Part shown: piece after piece, positions 1 to 11,870 of the stretch
How positions within the stretch are numbered: position 1 is the stretch's first letter
Layout of the letters: every line of letters begins with the position of its first letter
Origin: Hordeum vulgare subsp. vulgare
Taxonomy: Eukaryota; Streptophyta; Magnoliopsida; Poales; Poaceae
Length of the DNA: 64,000 nucleotides
Assembly (NCBI RefSeq): GCF_904849725.1
Contig: NC_058524.1
Location: 504,416,263-504,480,262, forward strand
Direction: 5' to 3'
The notes under the pieces: model-generated
Database searches by the model: none
The model's input: the letters and a program-made list of their open reading frames with translations, nothing else
What the model was told of the DNA's origin: nothing
Position numbers and translations under genes: made by a program

Positions 1-92
1 TTAGAAGACAAGATCCCCACTAACACGAATCATTGCAAGGAGTCTTCATCAATGTCCAAAGGTACCCAGTCACACTTTGATGGTTTCGACAT
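1..92 (-). pseudogene. Antisense ORF start (Transposase_28-like), partial, with early stop
   Basis: A minus-strand ATG at 92-90 opens a frame beginning MSKPSKCDWVPLDIDED. From memory this resembles the N-terminus of the plant 'putative gypsy type transposon' proteins (Pfam Transposase_28), which start MS..(K/R)..C.W and are encoded antisense near the 3' end of Tat/Retand elements. A TGA at 32-30 breaks the frame; the family-like sequence appears to continue after it to the window edge. Only about 30 codons are visible, so the family call is tentative and the copy is probably dead. Confidence 0.45.
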
Positions 93-827
93 GATTTTCA
101 GAATCGGAAAGAGGCAAGCTGCATAAGCATGATTGGCGGGTTATTCTAACAAAAAAATCACAGGGTGAAGCGAGGAATTCAAGAAGTAGGAAATAAAGGA
201 ATTCATTATACCTGAGTCGCCTGACTACAAGGCGGCTCACGAAGGTGGCGAGTTACAAAAATATTTAAACCGGCTTATGAGAAGGTAACACTAGATCACG
301 AGGAAACTATGATGTTGGATCCTACTGAGTGTTGGATAAACAGTTTTCTATCAAAGCACAGAGAAAGATGGATCTACCAGCAGCATGAAAAAGAAAAATT
401 AATGGCTCAGATAACGTTGAAGCATGGTGGTGGCAACAACTAATGACAACAAGGTTCTTGCAGAAATATCTATGAAGTTTATGCGAGATTAATTTCATGT
501 CCGTTCTGCAACTTATCGGCAAGGGGTATTTTGCTAAAGGAATCGGATGAACTCGTGTTGTTAATGACGGCGCGACGAACCCTAAGAGCTTCTATGAGCC
601 ATGGAGAGCGATCTAAAAAGATCTACTACAAGAGATGAAGACGTACCTGATGGCGTCAACGGAGGTGGAAGAAGGTTGTGGCTCCGTGTAGAAGACGTGC
701 GGTGGCGAAATCCTTGTGTCGGAGTGTTCGCCGGTGGAAGGCGCAACGGTGGCGCGTCAGGGACTGACGGCTCAAGGTAGAAGAAGAGGAGGAGCTAGGG
801 TAAAAGTAAAAAAGAGATTCCCCCGTT

Positions 828-840
828 GGTATTTAAAGAC
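828..840 (-). promoter_or_regulatory. Candidate TATA box for the antisense ORF of L
   Basis: Read on the minus strand this is GTCTTTAAATACC. It is followed by a pyrimidine-rich, leader-like stretch and, some 740 bases on, by the antisense ATG at 92. A GTACGT at about 651-646 (minus) could be a splice donor, so a spliced leader is possible. Position and composition are seen; promoter function is inferred. Confidence 0.35.
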
Positions 841-1136
841 CGAGGGGGAAATGTAAACGGCAGGCATGGGAATTTAGGGACGCCGTAAATTTTGGGATTG
901 ATGGAGCCTCGATTATCGGGCTAGACAGATAGACCAAAAGAGCCGTTGGGATGACGTCATGAAGATTCCTGAAATTTCAGAATGGCTGACGACATTAATC
1001 TCTGCAACAGAAAATCAAGAGAAGCTTATAAGCCGGCGAGTTCTCCGCTCAGAGCATGTTGAGGTTTTGATTGAGCCACCAAACGTATAGAAATGTTTAT
1101 TGACGTGAACAAAGCTGAAGTCAATCTGGGGTCTAA

Positions 1137-1686
1137 TGTTGGGGATATTGTCCCGTCATGAGACCCGCCCTAAGGGGCCGGGTGAGGATAATGGCGGCTC
1201 AGTATTCCATGTTCAAGGTGGGCCATGACTTATGAAGCATAAGACATAAGGCATATACCGTGAGAGCCGGCTGTATCCCAAGACATGAAGAAGGCGACTT
1301 ACGACCCACATGGGAAAAGAATCGCGTGGAGTTTCCTTTCATAGGGGACAAGGCGAGTTAGAGATGTACCGGTTCACGAATCGAAATTTGACCCAAACTC
1401 TTGTAAACCTAGAGCCTCAACCTATATATAAAGGCGAGTCTCTAGGGTTGATAGGGCTAAGTTAATATCAATCGAGAGCTAGGTCAGGCGAATCCGCACC
1501 CTCTTAATCGATTTCCACAACAATATACACATAGCAGGACGTAGGCTTTTACCTCAATCTGAGGGGCTGAACCTGGGTAAACTCGTCTCCCGTTTCCCGA
1601 TCAACCCCTTTGAGTCGCCACATAGTTGCGATGGCTTCACCACTAAGTCCTTTCACAAGGACATCTATCGTGACAAAACCACGACA
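1137..1686 (+). repeat. 3' LTR of element L (550 bp)
   Basis: The segment starts TGTTGGGGATATTG and ends CCACGACA, giving TG..CA termini. A TATA box (TATATATAAA, 1423-1432) lies mid-LTR. The base after 1686 (CCTTT...) resumes the 5' LTR of Copia element M, as shown by the matching sequence at 38515. L is therefore inserted in M. The left copy of the target duplication is outside the window, so the duplication cannot be verified. Confidence 0.7.
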
Positions 1687-2407
1687 CCTTTGATCTTGTT
1701 ACTCTTGGAAGTTGGATACTCCTAGGTGGTAGGAGTGCTTTGGTGAGGAATCAACTTGTGATTTGTCCCCTAAAAAGTTTGTGAAGGTTTGGAGGCTACC
1801 TCAAGGTTTACCACTAGTTGTTGGGAATTGCCTTTGTGGTGATATCTCAAGGAGAATAGAGTGATCCTTTGTGGCGTTGGTGTGCCTTCATGATAACATC
1901 CACCTATCTAAGGGTGACTAGCTTCCCTCCAAGGAAGTGAACATTAGGATACATCCTCGTCTCCGTGACTTCGGTCATCCCTAACCCTAACTCCTTACTT
2001 GTGGTTTACGTTGCTTACTTGAGCGTACATTCACTACACATTGTTGTCCTTATTATATTGTGTTGGATATTTCCGTGTAAAGATTAATCATTTAGGCCTA
2101 CACTTTATATCCCGCAATTCATACTTGTTACTATTGATATATCTTGTGTTTAGTATGAATTGCTAACTTGTGTCATACAGTTGCATATCTTCTGATATTG
2201 CTCAAGTAAATTTGTGTGCTTGTGAATAATCTTGTTGTGCTCATCTTAGTACAACAAGTTGCTGGAGCACGTAGTTGATCCTTGTATATTTAGGATTTGT
2301 GCTTGAAAAGTATCCTCTTAGTTTATTTCCGCACTAGGATAAGGCCAGATCCATAGAAGTTTTTAAAACGCCTATTCACCCCCCTAGATGACATCATGGT
2401 CCTTTCA
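1687..2407 (+). repeat. 5' LTR of Copia element M, 3' part
   Basis: The sequence from 1687 to about 2240 aligns with 38515-39039, the 3' LTR of the same element, at roughly 90% identity by eye. It ends in the Triticeae Copia signature CCTATTCACCCCCCTAGATGAC.. followed by CCTTTCA, directly before a primer-binding site. The first part of the LTR is missing because element L interrupts it. The divergence between the two LTRs marks M as an old insertion. Confidence 0.75.
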
Positions 2408-2409
2408 AT

Positions 2410-2421
2410 TGGAATAAGAGC
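2410..2421 (+). promoter_or_regulatory. Decayed primer-binding site of M (initiator tRNA-Met)
   Basis: TGGAATAAGAGC matches the plant Copia primer-binding site TGGTATCAGAGC at 10 of 12 positions, two bases after the LTR end. It fixes the strand of M and the LTR boundary. Confidence 0.65.
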
Positions 2422-2462
2422 AAGGTATCTCCTTATTAGGCTTCACCGCCTAGAGAGTATCA

Positions 2463-4687
2463 ATGTCGACTAATGGATTAGTGCACAATGACACCTTTGA
2501 CTTTGATGGCACAAAGTATCACTTGTGGAGAATTCATATGCTTTGTCACCTTCGGGCCATGGGTCCAAATGCTTTACGAATTCTACTTGTAGAGATTTCT
2601 TTTGCAAAGTATGATCCATATCCATCTATAGATGATATGTATCTTGATTGTAATGCCTCTCTTTCCATTCATCAAACTATAAGCCCTGAAGTTTATAAAG
2701 CAATCTCGACTTGCAAGTCGGCTCATGAAGTTTGGACCAAACTCAAAGATATACATTGTGGGTACAATCTTGATGAGGACGATATTATGTTGAAGGGGTT
2801 GTTGTAGGAGCTATCCACATTTTTCTATCATGAAGAGCCCTCCATTGCTTCCACCCCCGATTACTTGCACACTTCAACATCTTCCACTCCACCAACATGT
2901 GGAGTTCCACAAGGTAATGACATGGTGAGTGAAGAAATATCTTGTGATGATGATGTTAAGCTCATTATTAATGAACTTGCTTGTGTTGATGCTAGTGTTG
3001 TATCCTCTATGGACTTGGCATATCTAGCACCACAAATAGTATAAATTATTGTGTTGATAGTCCATGCATATCACCTAAGGATTCCTTGACAAATGTTTGT
3101 GATGATATGCTTGCTCTCCCGTGTTTCCATGGTCAAAATGCTTTGGTTCCCTCTAGTTGTTCTATGACTAACCATTTAGAGGAAATCAAGAAAAATTAGG
3201 CACTCTTGATTGATAAATAACCTTATTCTCCAAAAGAACCATCATCAACCCCGTTTGTTCACATGTGCCTCATGGCAAGAGGTAATGATGAGTATCATAT
3301 GCTCTTAGTGATAACGATGATATTTATAATGAGGATGATGATGATGACTTGACTGAAAATCTCTATGAGATTGGTACAATTCTTCATAGAGCTAAAAATA
3401 ACGCTTATAAAAGGTTTCAAGATGTTCTTGCTTACTTTGAAAAACGTAATGATTTATTTATTGATGAGGAAGCTAGAAGTGAATAGCTTGAACATGAAAT
3501 TGATAAGGCTCATCAAACATGTAGAGACTTTAGATCTTCAAAAGGGGATATTGAAATTGCTCATGGTAAACTTAAAGAGGATCTTCTCGTTGAATGCAAT
3601 AATGTCAAGGGAGAGCTCATCAAAATCTCTAAGATTCATGAGGATCTTCAATCTACTCATGAGAAGTCTCTAATTGCTACTTACTCCTTTCATATTGTCG
3701 ATGATACTTGTGCATCTAACTCTACCTCATGTGAAGCATCAACTTTGAAGGAGAATGTTGAGTTATGTGCTCAACTTGATTTCCTAACCAGCAATTATGG
3801 GAAATTGGAAGCCATGAAAATCTCTCAAGCATGCATGAGGATCTTCTAATCTCTCATAATGAGCTAAAGTTAGCACTTGAGACTATGGTCATCAAGGTAA
3901 AATCTTGTGAGTCTCATGTGAACATTAGAACATCTACTCAAAATGCTTTATTCGCATGTGCTAATCCTTAAAATTCATCCACCTCTCATATTATTACGGA
4001 TCATGATGAATTGCTTGCATTATCTTGTTCTCTAACCATGAAGTTTCTACTTCCACTAGTCCTCTTGTTTCTAGTGTTGAAACTAACCATGTAGACAAAA
4101 TTAATGAGCTCAAGGCCCAAGTCACTAATTTAAAGAAAGACTTGGAAAAGTGTGATGATGGACATAGTTATCACTCCAATAAGAAGAAGTCCAAGAACAA
4201 GAAAAAGGGACAAGACCAAGCCACGACCGAGTGCAACATTTCTTGCTTTAAGTGCAAAAAGGTTAGGCATCATGTGAGATCTTGTCCATTGAAGATAAGG
4301 GCGTATAAAGATATGCTACATGGGAAGAGGCCTCAGGATCAATATCGAGCTCAACCTCATGTTTTAGAATGACCATTATGCATGATGAAACATATTATTT
4401 CTTCCCAAGTTGAGAAAGTAAATAAGAAGAAGAGAAAGGGGAGTACATGCTGCTATATCTGTCGTAAGAAGGGGCACATAGCTTCAAAATGTCCCACTTG
4501 TAACATATCTAAGCCTCCAATTATCAATGATCATTATTCACTTAGGAAGGATAATTTTTGCAATTTTTTTGACAAGTATTTTGGTTCCCAAAGTGGTTTG
4601 GAAGTGGATAAGATCATTTGGGTTGCCAAGCCTATTGTTACTAAATTATTTGGACCCAACTTGATCAACCATCAATCTCAAACTTGA
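2463..4687 (+). pseudogene. Degenerate gag of Copia element M
   Basis: Gag coats retrotransposon RNA. The start ATG at 2463 opens MSTNGLVHNDTFDFDGTKYHLW, the usual opening of Copia Gag (DUF4219/UBN2 type), and runs 114 codons to a TAG. Homologous pieces follow in other frames, including a lysine- and glutamate-rich, coiled-coil-like stretch at about 3350-3850. Two CCHC zinc knuckles survive in one frame, CFKCKKVRHHVRSC (about 4242-4285) and CYICRKKGHIASKC (about 4449-4492), separated by a TGA at 4370-4372. No protease, integrase, RT or RNase H follows anywhere in M, so the element depended on proteins from elsewhere. Several stops and frame changes make this copy dead. Confidence 0.8.
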
Positions 4688-7354
4688 TCAATATGTGTCT
4701 GGAGGTCATTGAATACTTGGCTAGTTCATGAAGAAAAATTATTCTCACCATTTATTATGGTTCAAGCCAATTCAATAATATTACCATCATATTTGTCGTT
4801 CCAATGCCTCTCCTGGCGGTAACTTGCATATATTGTCTACATTGAAAGTTACTATCCCCTCTCATGTTTAGGTTTGGTACCTAGCATGTGTTTTGATATG
4901 TTGTGCCTCCTAGTATGCTTGATTTGTATTGTCTAGCATGTGTAGGTTGTTATGCATGTCATATAGTTGTGTGTGTAGTCTTGAGTCTTACTTGCATCTT
5001 GGTGGCACCTTATTAGGCTCTTTTGAGATATTAATGGATCATCACGTTATGGGGGAGTGTTATGCTCTACGCACATCACAACCTAAAATGTGTATATATT
5101 GGACACCACCTAGTATTTATAGTGCAAGATTATCTAGTTACTATGTGGTATGTTAAGTTCATTTGAAGTTCAAATTCTCATTCATTGATCATCTTTAGTT
5201 GGATTTCAATTGCCTCTTGTGGAAAATACATGGATTATCACATTATGAGGGAGTGATATGCTTTGTGCATATCACAATCCTTGGTAATATAAACATTTGA
5301 TAAATTCCACTTAGAATCTATTATTGAGATTATTTTATATCTTTGTGACTTGTCATGCTCAACACGTCTCTATTTGCATAATAATTCTTTTGTTGTTTTA
5401 TTCCTTAGATGTTTGTGAGTATGACATTCTACTGCAGGTTTATTCATGGTTTATCTTCTAGATCATACTTAAAAGAAGGGTACATATGATGCAAGCCTTT
5501 CCAATTGTTTCTCTACATGGTGATCTAGCTAATTGGAATGTTAATAATATGGTATCTAAGCATTGTGCTTATTGCTAAACTCTCATATCATACTTGTGTG
5601 AGTATAAATGACCTTGTGCTTATTTGAAATCTATCACCAAATGATAATTCTAAACACCATTGTGTTCTCTTAAACATGGTATTCCTTGTATGGTATTGTT
5701 TCATGGTCATCTTTATATCGGCTTTGCTTCTACTTGCATTTTATAACTAGCTCAGAAATTCATTTGCCTCCCAGTAATCTCCCATAATTTTCTTTGAGTT
5801 CATATTAGTAGTTTTATGGTACTGTGGGAGTTATTATCTTATTACTTGTACTATAATATATCTACTTAAGTGAGATATGCATGTAAGAATATGTGCAATG
5901 CATATCTTATATGCTCATTGGTTTTTCTTGGTTCATGTGTTGAACTTGGTGTGCTATCATATGTTGATTTGTCACTTTAATTTATTTTGGACAACATGAA
6001 TGATTGGTGAGGTTATTGGAAGTATTAACAGTTATGTGTTCATTTGTCCAATTTGTATCTTTTTGGATTTTGTTAGGCTTGTGTGGGCATATTTACTATG
6101 TGTAAATTCTCATGCCTTGTTTACTTTATTTTTGATCCAATATATATATGGTAAATCAGTCATATCCTTAAAAGCTAGGATGTGCGTGAAATTGAAATTC
6201 ATATCTATATGCACATAACTAAGTGGCTTTTGCCCTATGTTTTGTAGCTAGACTAACTACTTCGGACTCAATAAGTTTGGGGACCATATTGTACTTAAAA
6301 CTGATCTAGGTACATTGGAGAAGCATTATTGTCTTGGCTTATTCATAAAGAAGGTGGTGTCACCACGAGGAAATTAGAGCCAAGAGTATATGACCCATTC
6401 ATTACTACTCCATACCAATGCTTTTTCGGTAACAAGTATTTACTTCACGCATGTATATAAGTAGAATCAACCTTGTGTAGTTTCATCATAGCATGTAATA
6501 GTACTTATTGTATTTGTGTTTTCCTGCGTGTTCTTGAAAACACTCTAATGCAATGGCTAGAAAGTTGAGTAGAATCATCTAATGGGGATCTATAAAATCA
6601 TATTCATGATTCACTTATCCCAAGACATGCCAATTAAGCAATTAATTGCATATAAATTCCTAAAATCTTCTCTCATGTGCATTTTTTTTATGAAATTGCG
6701 TGGTATTTGCTATCTTAGCAACTCATGGTCATAGAAATGAGATCAATGAGCGTCATGTTCTTTGTGCCATATCCCTTGCTATTATGTTAGGATCACACGT
6801 GTATAATAATGGACTCACTTGTGCATATCATGTTCTTATCAATTGTGACTATTTTATGTATGTAAGTTTCTTTGTGGATACATAGACTACTATTGTCCAC
6901 TTAGAAATTTGTGCACATAAGTAAGTTCCCATCTTTGCGATATCACTTGATCCCTGCCTGTCACTTGGTTCCTTCCTTATAGATTCATTGGTGGTATCGG
7001 TAAGAGGTTGCGAAGTGAGTGCTTGTATTTTTTGCATATAATCTTATGCACTCATGCGTTTGGATGTATTTTGGACCCATACTTATCATAATGATCGATT
7101 TGGATATTCACATTATATCTTGTCCAAAATATATTGTTTGGATCTTTGGATGTTTTCCTCACATGTTGAATGGTTATTTTAATATCATATCTATTGCAAT
7201 CTCTAGATCCTGAGCTCCTCAAATTTCCTGTCATTAAATATGTGCATTTTATTTCACTCACATCTTGTAATGTGCATACTCTAAGGAGGAACTCATTGTC
7301 TTCGAGATTTGTCCCATTTTGGCATTTGATGCCAATGGGGGAGATGAAGGGGAA
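4688..7354 (+). mobile_element. Non-coding internal region of Copia element M
   Basis: This AT-rich stretch has no frame longer than about 120 codons and nothing that resembles pol. It ends in a GATGCCAATGGGGGAGATG tract of the kind found near the 3' end of Triticeae Copia internal regions. It is interrupted at 7355 by LTR K and resumes at 31708. Its length without pol shows that M is a non-autonomous derivative. Confidence 0.6.
5033..5294 (+). repeat. Imperfect direct repeat inside M
   Basis: About 65 bases at 5033-5107 (ATGGATCATCACGTTATGGG then GGAGTGTTATGCTCTACGCA) recur in altered form at 5231-5294 (ATGGATTATCACATTATGAG then GGAGTGATATGCTTTGTGCA). Both include GCACATCACAA or GCATATCACAA. 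It looks like a local duplication; no function is apparent. Confidence 0.6.
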
Positions 7355-7516
7355 TGTTGCATGGGAAACAAAAAATCCTACATGCACATAAGATCTATCC
7401 ATGGTGATGACCATCTACGAGAGGAGAGAGTGCATCTACATACCCTTGCAGATCGCTAAACAGACGTGTATATAACACGGTTGATGTAGTCGAACATCTT
7501 CACAATCCAAATCGCA

Positions 7517-7631
7517 GCCCGTCCCGTGATGCCATAACGATCGGTCCCGCGATCCCATCACGATCGGTCCTGTGATCCCATCATGATCCGTCCCACGATC
7601 TCATCACGATATGTCTCTTGATCTCATCACG
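7517..7631 (-). repeat. 23-bp minisatellite inside LTR K
   Basis: About five head-to-tail units of 23 bases, typically GATCGGTCCCGCGATCCCAT plus CAC, with substitutions. The usual Angela LTR has, to my memory, only one such GATC-rich segment at this place, so the array looks like an expansion private to this copy. Confidence 0.7.
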
Positions 7632-7904
7632 ATCCATCCCGATCTAGTGCCGAACGGACGACACCTCCACGTTCAGCACACGTACAGCTTGATGACCATC
7701 TCTGCCTTCTTGATCCAGCAAGAGGGAGCGGAGAGGTAGCTGAGTTCTCCGAAAACCTAACGGCGTGGTGGCGATGGTGGTGGAGCCGATCTGGCAGGGC
7801 TTTGCCGTGCATTGTCGAACCTATTCTAGAGGAAGAACGAACTAGAGGGAGGGAGAGAGGTTGCGCCTTGGATTAAGGTGTTGGCTGCCCTCTCTCCCCT
7901 CTAG

Positions 7905-7912
7905 TATATATA
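7905..7912 (-). promoter_or_regulatory. TATA box of LTR K
   Basis: TATATATA within CTCCTATATATACTAGAG on the minus strand, at the place expected for an Angela-type LTR promoter. It marks transcription toward lower coordinates. Confidence 0.6.
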
Positions 7913-8054
7913 GGAGGAAGGGGGAAGGGGTGGCGCACCCAAGAGGAGGAATCCTCCTCCACTAAGGGATGTGGAGTCCTACTCCTAGTAGGATTCCCTC
8001 CCAACTTGGCCTCCTCCCACCTCCTTGGCGCAAGGGCCTTTAGGGGCTGGCTGC

Positions 8055-8720
8055 TGTGACGCCCTCGGTTTAATCGTACGCTAATCATACACGCAAATGT
8101 GTACGATCAAACCCAAGGACTCATGGGAAGATATCACAACACAACACTAGACACAAATAAAAAAATATTTTCATCATATTACAAGCCAGGGGCCTCGAGG
8201 GCTAGAATACGGAAGCTCGATAAACACACGAGTCAGCGGAAGCAACAATATCTGAGTACAGACATAAAACATGGGGCGCTTTAGAGAAGGCTAGCACAAA
8301 AGATACAACGATCGAACGAGGCGAGGCCTCCTGCCTGGGAACCTCCTAACTACTCCTGATCATCAGCGGCCTCCACGTAGTAGTAGGCACCATCGGGGTA
8401 GCAGTCGTCGTTGGCGGGGGCCTCCATCTCCTGGGCTCCACCATCTGGTCGTAGCAAACGGATCAAGGGAACAAGGGGGAGCAAAGTAGTGGTGAGTACT
8501 CATCCAAAGTACTTGCAAGTCTTAGATCAGAACTATTCTAATTATGCAACAGTATCAAAGAAGGGGGGTGGTTATATGTGGACTGACTGCAGCAATGCGA
8601 GAATAGAGGGAGAAGGCCTAGTCCTATCGAAGACTAGCATCTTCAGGGTCTTGCATCAATAGACGAGAGTAGAACAGGGGGGTAACACATTAATAGTCAT
8701 ATTATTGCAACATTATTAAA
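8055..8720 (-). repeat. 3' LTR of element A, outer part
   Basis: This matches 26436-27099 of the 5' LTR nearly base for base. It stops abruptly at 8720 (..CATTATTAAA), where Athila-like fragment C begins. The LTR resumes at about 13483, and the stretch equivalent to 27100-27601 is missing. Confidence 0.9.
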
Positions 8721-8721
8721 T

Positions 8722-9204
8722 TTGTTCACTACTTGTTGCAAAGATCATGATTGGGGTGATGATTTTTCTTTTGATCTTGAAAATTTGTTCAAGCCTCAAG
8801 ATGAATATGATATTTGCAATAATATTGAAAGTGGGTTTGGAGAAGTCATGACTTTCGTTGATGATAATCCCACTATTTTTGAAGAGCGTCAACTTTGCAT
8901 GCCTGTGGATCATGAAAAGAATATCCTTTGTGATAGTTACATTGTTGAATTCGAATATGATCTTTGCAATTGCTATGAGAGAGGAAAATATTTTGGTAGA
9001 AACTTTCATGTTACCAAATTACCTCTCGTTATGTGGAGATTGCTATTGTCTCTTTCTTCTTCCTTGCATATGGCAACTATTGGTTGTCTTGATAATCTGT
9101 TTTCCTATAAAATTCCTATGCATAGGAAGTATGTTAGACTTAGATGTGATTTTCACATGCTTTATGATGCTCTCGTTGTGCTTCAACTCTTGTCTTTTGT
9201 GTGA
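8722..9204 (+). pseudogene. C-terminal coding remnant of an Athila-like element
   Basis: A 160-codon frame whose last third includes CYERGKYFGRNFHVTK, SYKIPMHRKYVRLRC and a hydrophobic end. To my memory these strings recur downstream of gag in Triticeae Athila-like elements (WHAM/Sabrina group). It ends just before the family's 3' untranslated start, CTAGCTAAGGGCGTTAAACA. The segment is absent from D and E, whose gag-protease frame ends at the equivalent point, so C comes from a longer subfamily. The start is cut by the break at 8721, and the function of this peptide is unknown to me. Confidence 0.5.
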
Positions 9205-11870
9205 GCATCATTGATGCCTAGCTAAGGGCGTTAAACAAAAGCTCTTGTTGGGAGGCAACCCAACGAATCTATCCTTTTTCTTTCTGTTTTGTGTTTTCCA
9301 CACTTTCATAATTATGTTATGGTTGTGTTTTTTGTGTTTCTTTTTGCGTTTGTGCCAAGCAAAACCGTTATGATTAGTCTTGGGGATGTTCGTTTGGTCA
9401 TGCTGGAAAAGACAGAAACTTTCTGCTCACGAAAATAATTTTCATTTTTTTATGTAAGAGATTTTGAGTTGATTCTTTTTGCTTCTGATGGCTATGCAAA
9501 TTCTTCAGACTGTAATAATTTGTCAGAATTGTTGGAGTACCAGAAGTATACGAAATATATAGATTGCTACAGACTGGTCTGCTGTTAACAGATTCTGTTT
9601 TTGTTGTGGTGGTTGCTTATTTTGATGAAACTATGGATAGTATCGGGGGGTATTAGCCATGGAAGATTAAAAATACAGTAACCCAACATCAGCACAAGTA
9701 GAATTTAAGTTTGCTACAGTACCTAAGGAAGTGGTGGTTTGCTTTCTCATACTAATGTTATCACGAGTTTCTGTTTAAGTTTCGTGTTGTGAAATTTTCA
9801 AGTTTTGGGTGAAGTTCTTATGGACAAAGAGATAAAGAGTGGCAAGAGCTCAAGCTTGGGGATGCCCAAGGCACCCCAAGAGATTCAAGGATGCCGTAAA
9901 AGCCTAAGCTTGGGGATGCCCCGGGAAGGCATCCCCTCTCTCGTCTTCAATCCATCGGTAACGTTACTTGGGGCTATATTTTTATTCACCACATGTTATG
10001 TGTTTTTGCTTGGAGCGTCTTGTATCGTAGGAGTCTTTTGTTTTTGTTGTGTCACAATCATCCTTGCTGCACACCTAGAGAGAGAGACATGCACTCACCG
10101 TGATTTTGTCGAGCTTCACTTATATCTTTTGGTAGACAATTCAGCTCACTTGTGCTTCACTTATATCTTTTGAGCTAGATACTTTTGCTCTATGTGCTTC
10201 ACTTATATATTTTAGATCACAGCGGTGCATGGCTTGGTAGTTTATCTATGCTTTTAAAGTAGTCTCAAAAGGGGTGGTTATCCAAAGGGATACGAAAACT
10301 ACCACCTTCATGTGCATTGAATAGTTAGAGAAGTTTGATTCATCTCAATTAGTTTTGAGTTGTGGTTATGGTAATATTGAAGTCATGCTAGTAAGGTGTT
10401 GTGGATCTAGAAATAGTTGTGTTGAAGTTAGTGATTCCCGTAGCATGCACGTATGGTGAACCGCAAAGTGATGAAATCTGAGCATGATTAGTATATTGAT
10501 TGTCATCCTTTGCGTGGCGGTCGGGATCGCGCGATGGTTTATACCTACCAACCCTTCCCCTAGGAGTATGCGTTGAATGCTTTGTTTCGATTACTAATAA
10601 AACTTTTGCAACAAGTATATGAGTTCTTCATGACTAATGTTGAGTCCATGGTTTAGATACACTTTCACCTTCCACCATCACTATCTTCTTAGTGGCGTGC
10701 AACTTTCGCCGGTGCACAAAACCCACCATTAGCCTCCCTCAAAACAGCCACCATACCTACCTACTATGGCTTTTTCAAAGTCATTCCGAGATATATTGCC
10801 ATGCAACTACCACCATGACATTTGCCACCACGTCTACATTGCCATTGCATGATCGTAAGATAGCTAGCATGATGTTTCCATTGATGTTTATGCCATGCTA
10901 GATCGTTGTCACGGTACACTACCGAAGGCATTCCATATAGAGTCATTATTGCTCTAAGTTTTGAGTTGAAAGTGTGATGATCATTATTAATGGAGCATTT
11001 TTCCATGTGAGGAAATAAAAGAGGCCAAAGAAGCCCACCAAAAAAAAGAGGCCAAAGAGCCCACCAAAAAAAATGAGAGAAAAAGAGAGAAGGGACAATG
11101 CTACCACTTTTTCCACACTTGTGCATATTAAGCACCATGATCTTCATGATTGAGAGTCTCTCGTTTTGTCACCACCATGTAGCTAGTGGGAAATCTTCAT
11201 TATATAACTTGGCTAGTATATTCCAACCATAGGCTTCCTCAAAATTGCCTTAGGTCTTCGTGAGCAAGCAAGTTGGATGCACACCCACTAGTTTTCTTTA
11301 AGAGCTTTCACATACTCGTAGCTCTAGTGCGTCATTTGTATGGCAATCCCTACTCATTCACATTGGTATCTATTGATGAGCATCTCCACAGCTCATTGAT
11401 ATTCCTAGTTAATGTGACTATATTTTCCTTTTTTTGTCTCGCAACCTCCACCACATTCCACACCATCTATAGTGCTATAACCATGGCTCACGCTCATGTA
11501 TTGCGTGAGAGTTGAAAAGGTTTGAGAAAGTAAAGGTGTGAAACAATTACTTGGCCAATACCGGGGTTGTGCATGATTTAAATTCGTTGTGCAATGATGA
11601 TAGAGCATAGCCAGCCTATATGCTTTTGTTGGGATAACTTTCTTTTGGCCTTTTATTTTGAAAGTTCATGATTACCTTGCTAGTTTGCTTGAATTATTAT
11701 TGTTTCCACGTCAATAGAAAACTATTGTTTTGGATCTAATGGATCTGAACATCCACGTCACATAAGAGGAGTTACAAAGGACATCTTTGCTAGGTAGCAT
11801 GAAAGCATCAAAACTCATTCTTTATCACTTCCGTACTCGAGGACGAACAGGAGTTAAGCTTGGGGATGCT
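9205..11870 (+). mobile_element. Non-coding 3' region of element C
   Basis: It opens with GCCTAGCTAAGGGCGTTAAA and then GGGAGGCAACCCAACG, and is collinear with 62150-64000 of element D and, reversed, with 55317-57990 of E. The short open frames here are shared only because the DNA is shared. It holds two copies of AAGCTTGGGGATGCC (9851-9866 and 9905-9920) and ends in a third (11856-11870) that serves as the polypurine tract before the LTR. Confidence 0.75.

Larger units (their letters stand above)
1..1136 (+). mobile_element. Element L: 3' internal region of a Tat/Retand-like Gypsy
   Basis: This stretch runs into the LTR that starts at 1137 and carries no sense gag or pol, so it is the end of the internal region, cut by the window edge. 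The purine-poor tract TCTGGGGTCTAA directly before the LTR is the likely polypurine primer, which puts the element on the plus strand. The minus strand carries a candidate promoter and the start of an antisense ORF, an arrangement known from Tat/Retand-clade Gypsy elements. Clade assignment is inference. Confidence 0.6.
7355..8054 (-). mobile_element. LTR K, left part: BARE1/Angela/WIS-type Copia LTR
   Basis: Together with 30574-31707 this forms one LTR of about 1.83 kb, read on the minus strand. The two halves are separated by Gypsy element A, whose GCTGC duplication (8050-8054 and 30574-30578) marks the break. This half contains the 3' part of the LTR with a TATA box (minus strand, 7905-7912). 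The right half ends in TTATTGCCTCTAGGGCATAT, the hallmark of Angela/BARE1 LTRs. No internal sequence adjoins either end, so K is most likely a solo LTR inside M. Flanks GGGAA (7350-7354) and GGAGA (31708-31712) are at best a decayed target duplication. Confidence 0.85.

Noticed and set aside
9805..10173. Hydrophobic frame of 122 codons shared with 62849-63112
   Set aside because: The frame is shared because the DNA is nearly identical; the diverged relative E breaks it, and no start context or domain supports a gene. A trace of an envelope-like gene cannot be excluded but is not supported.
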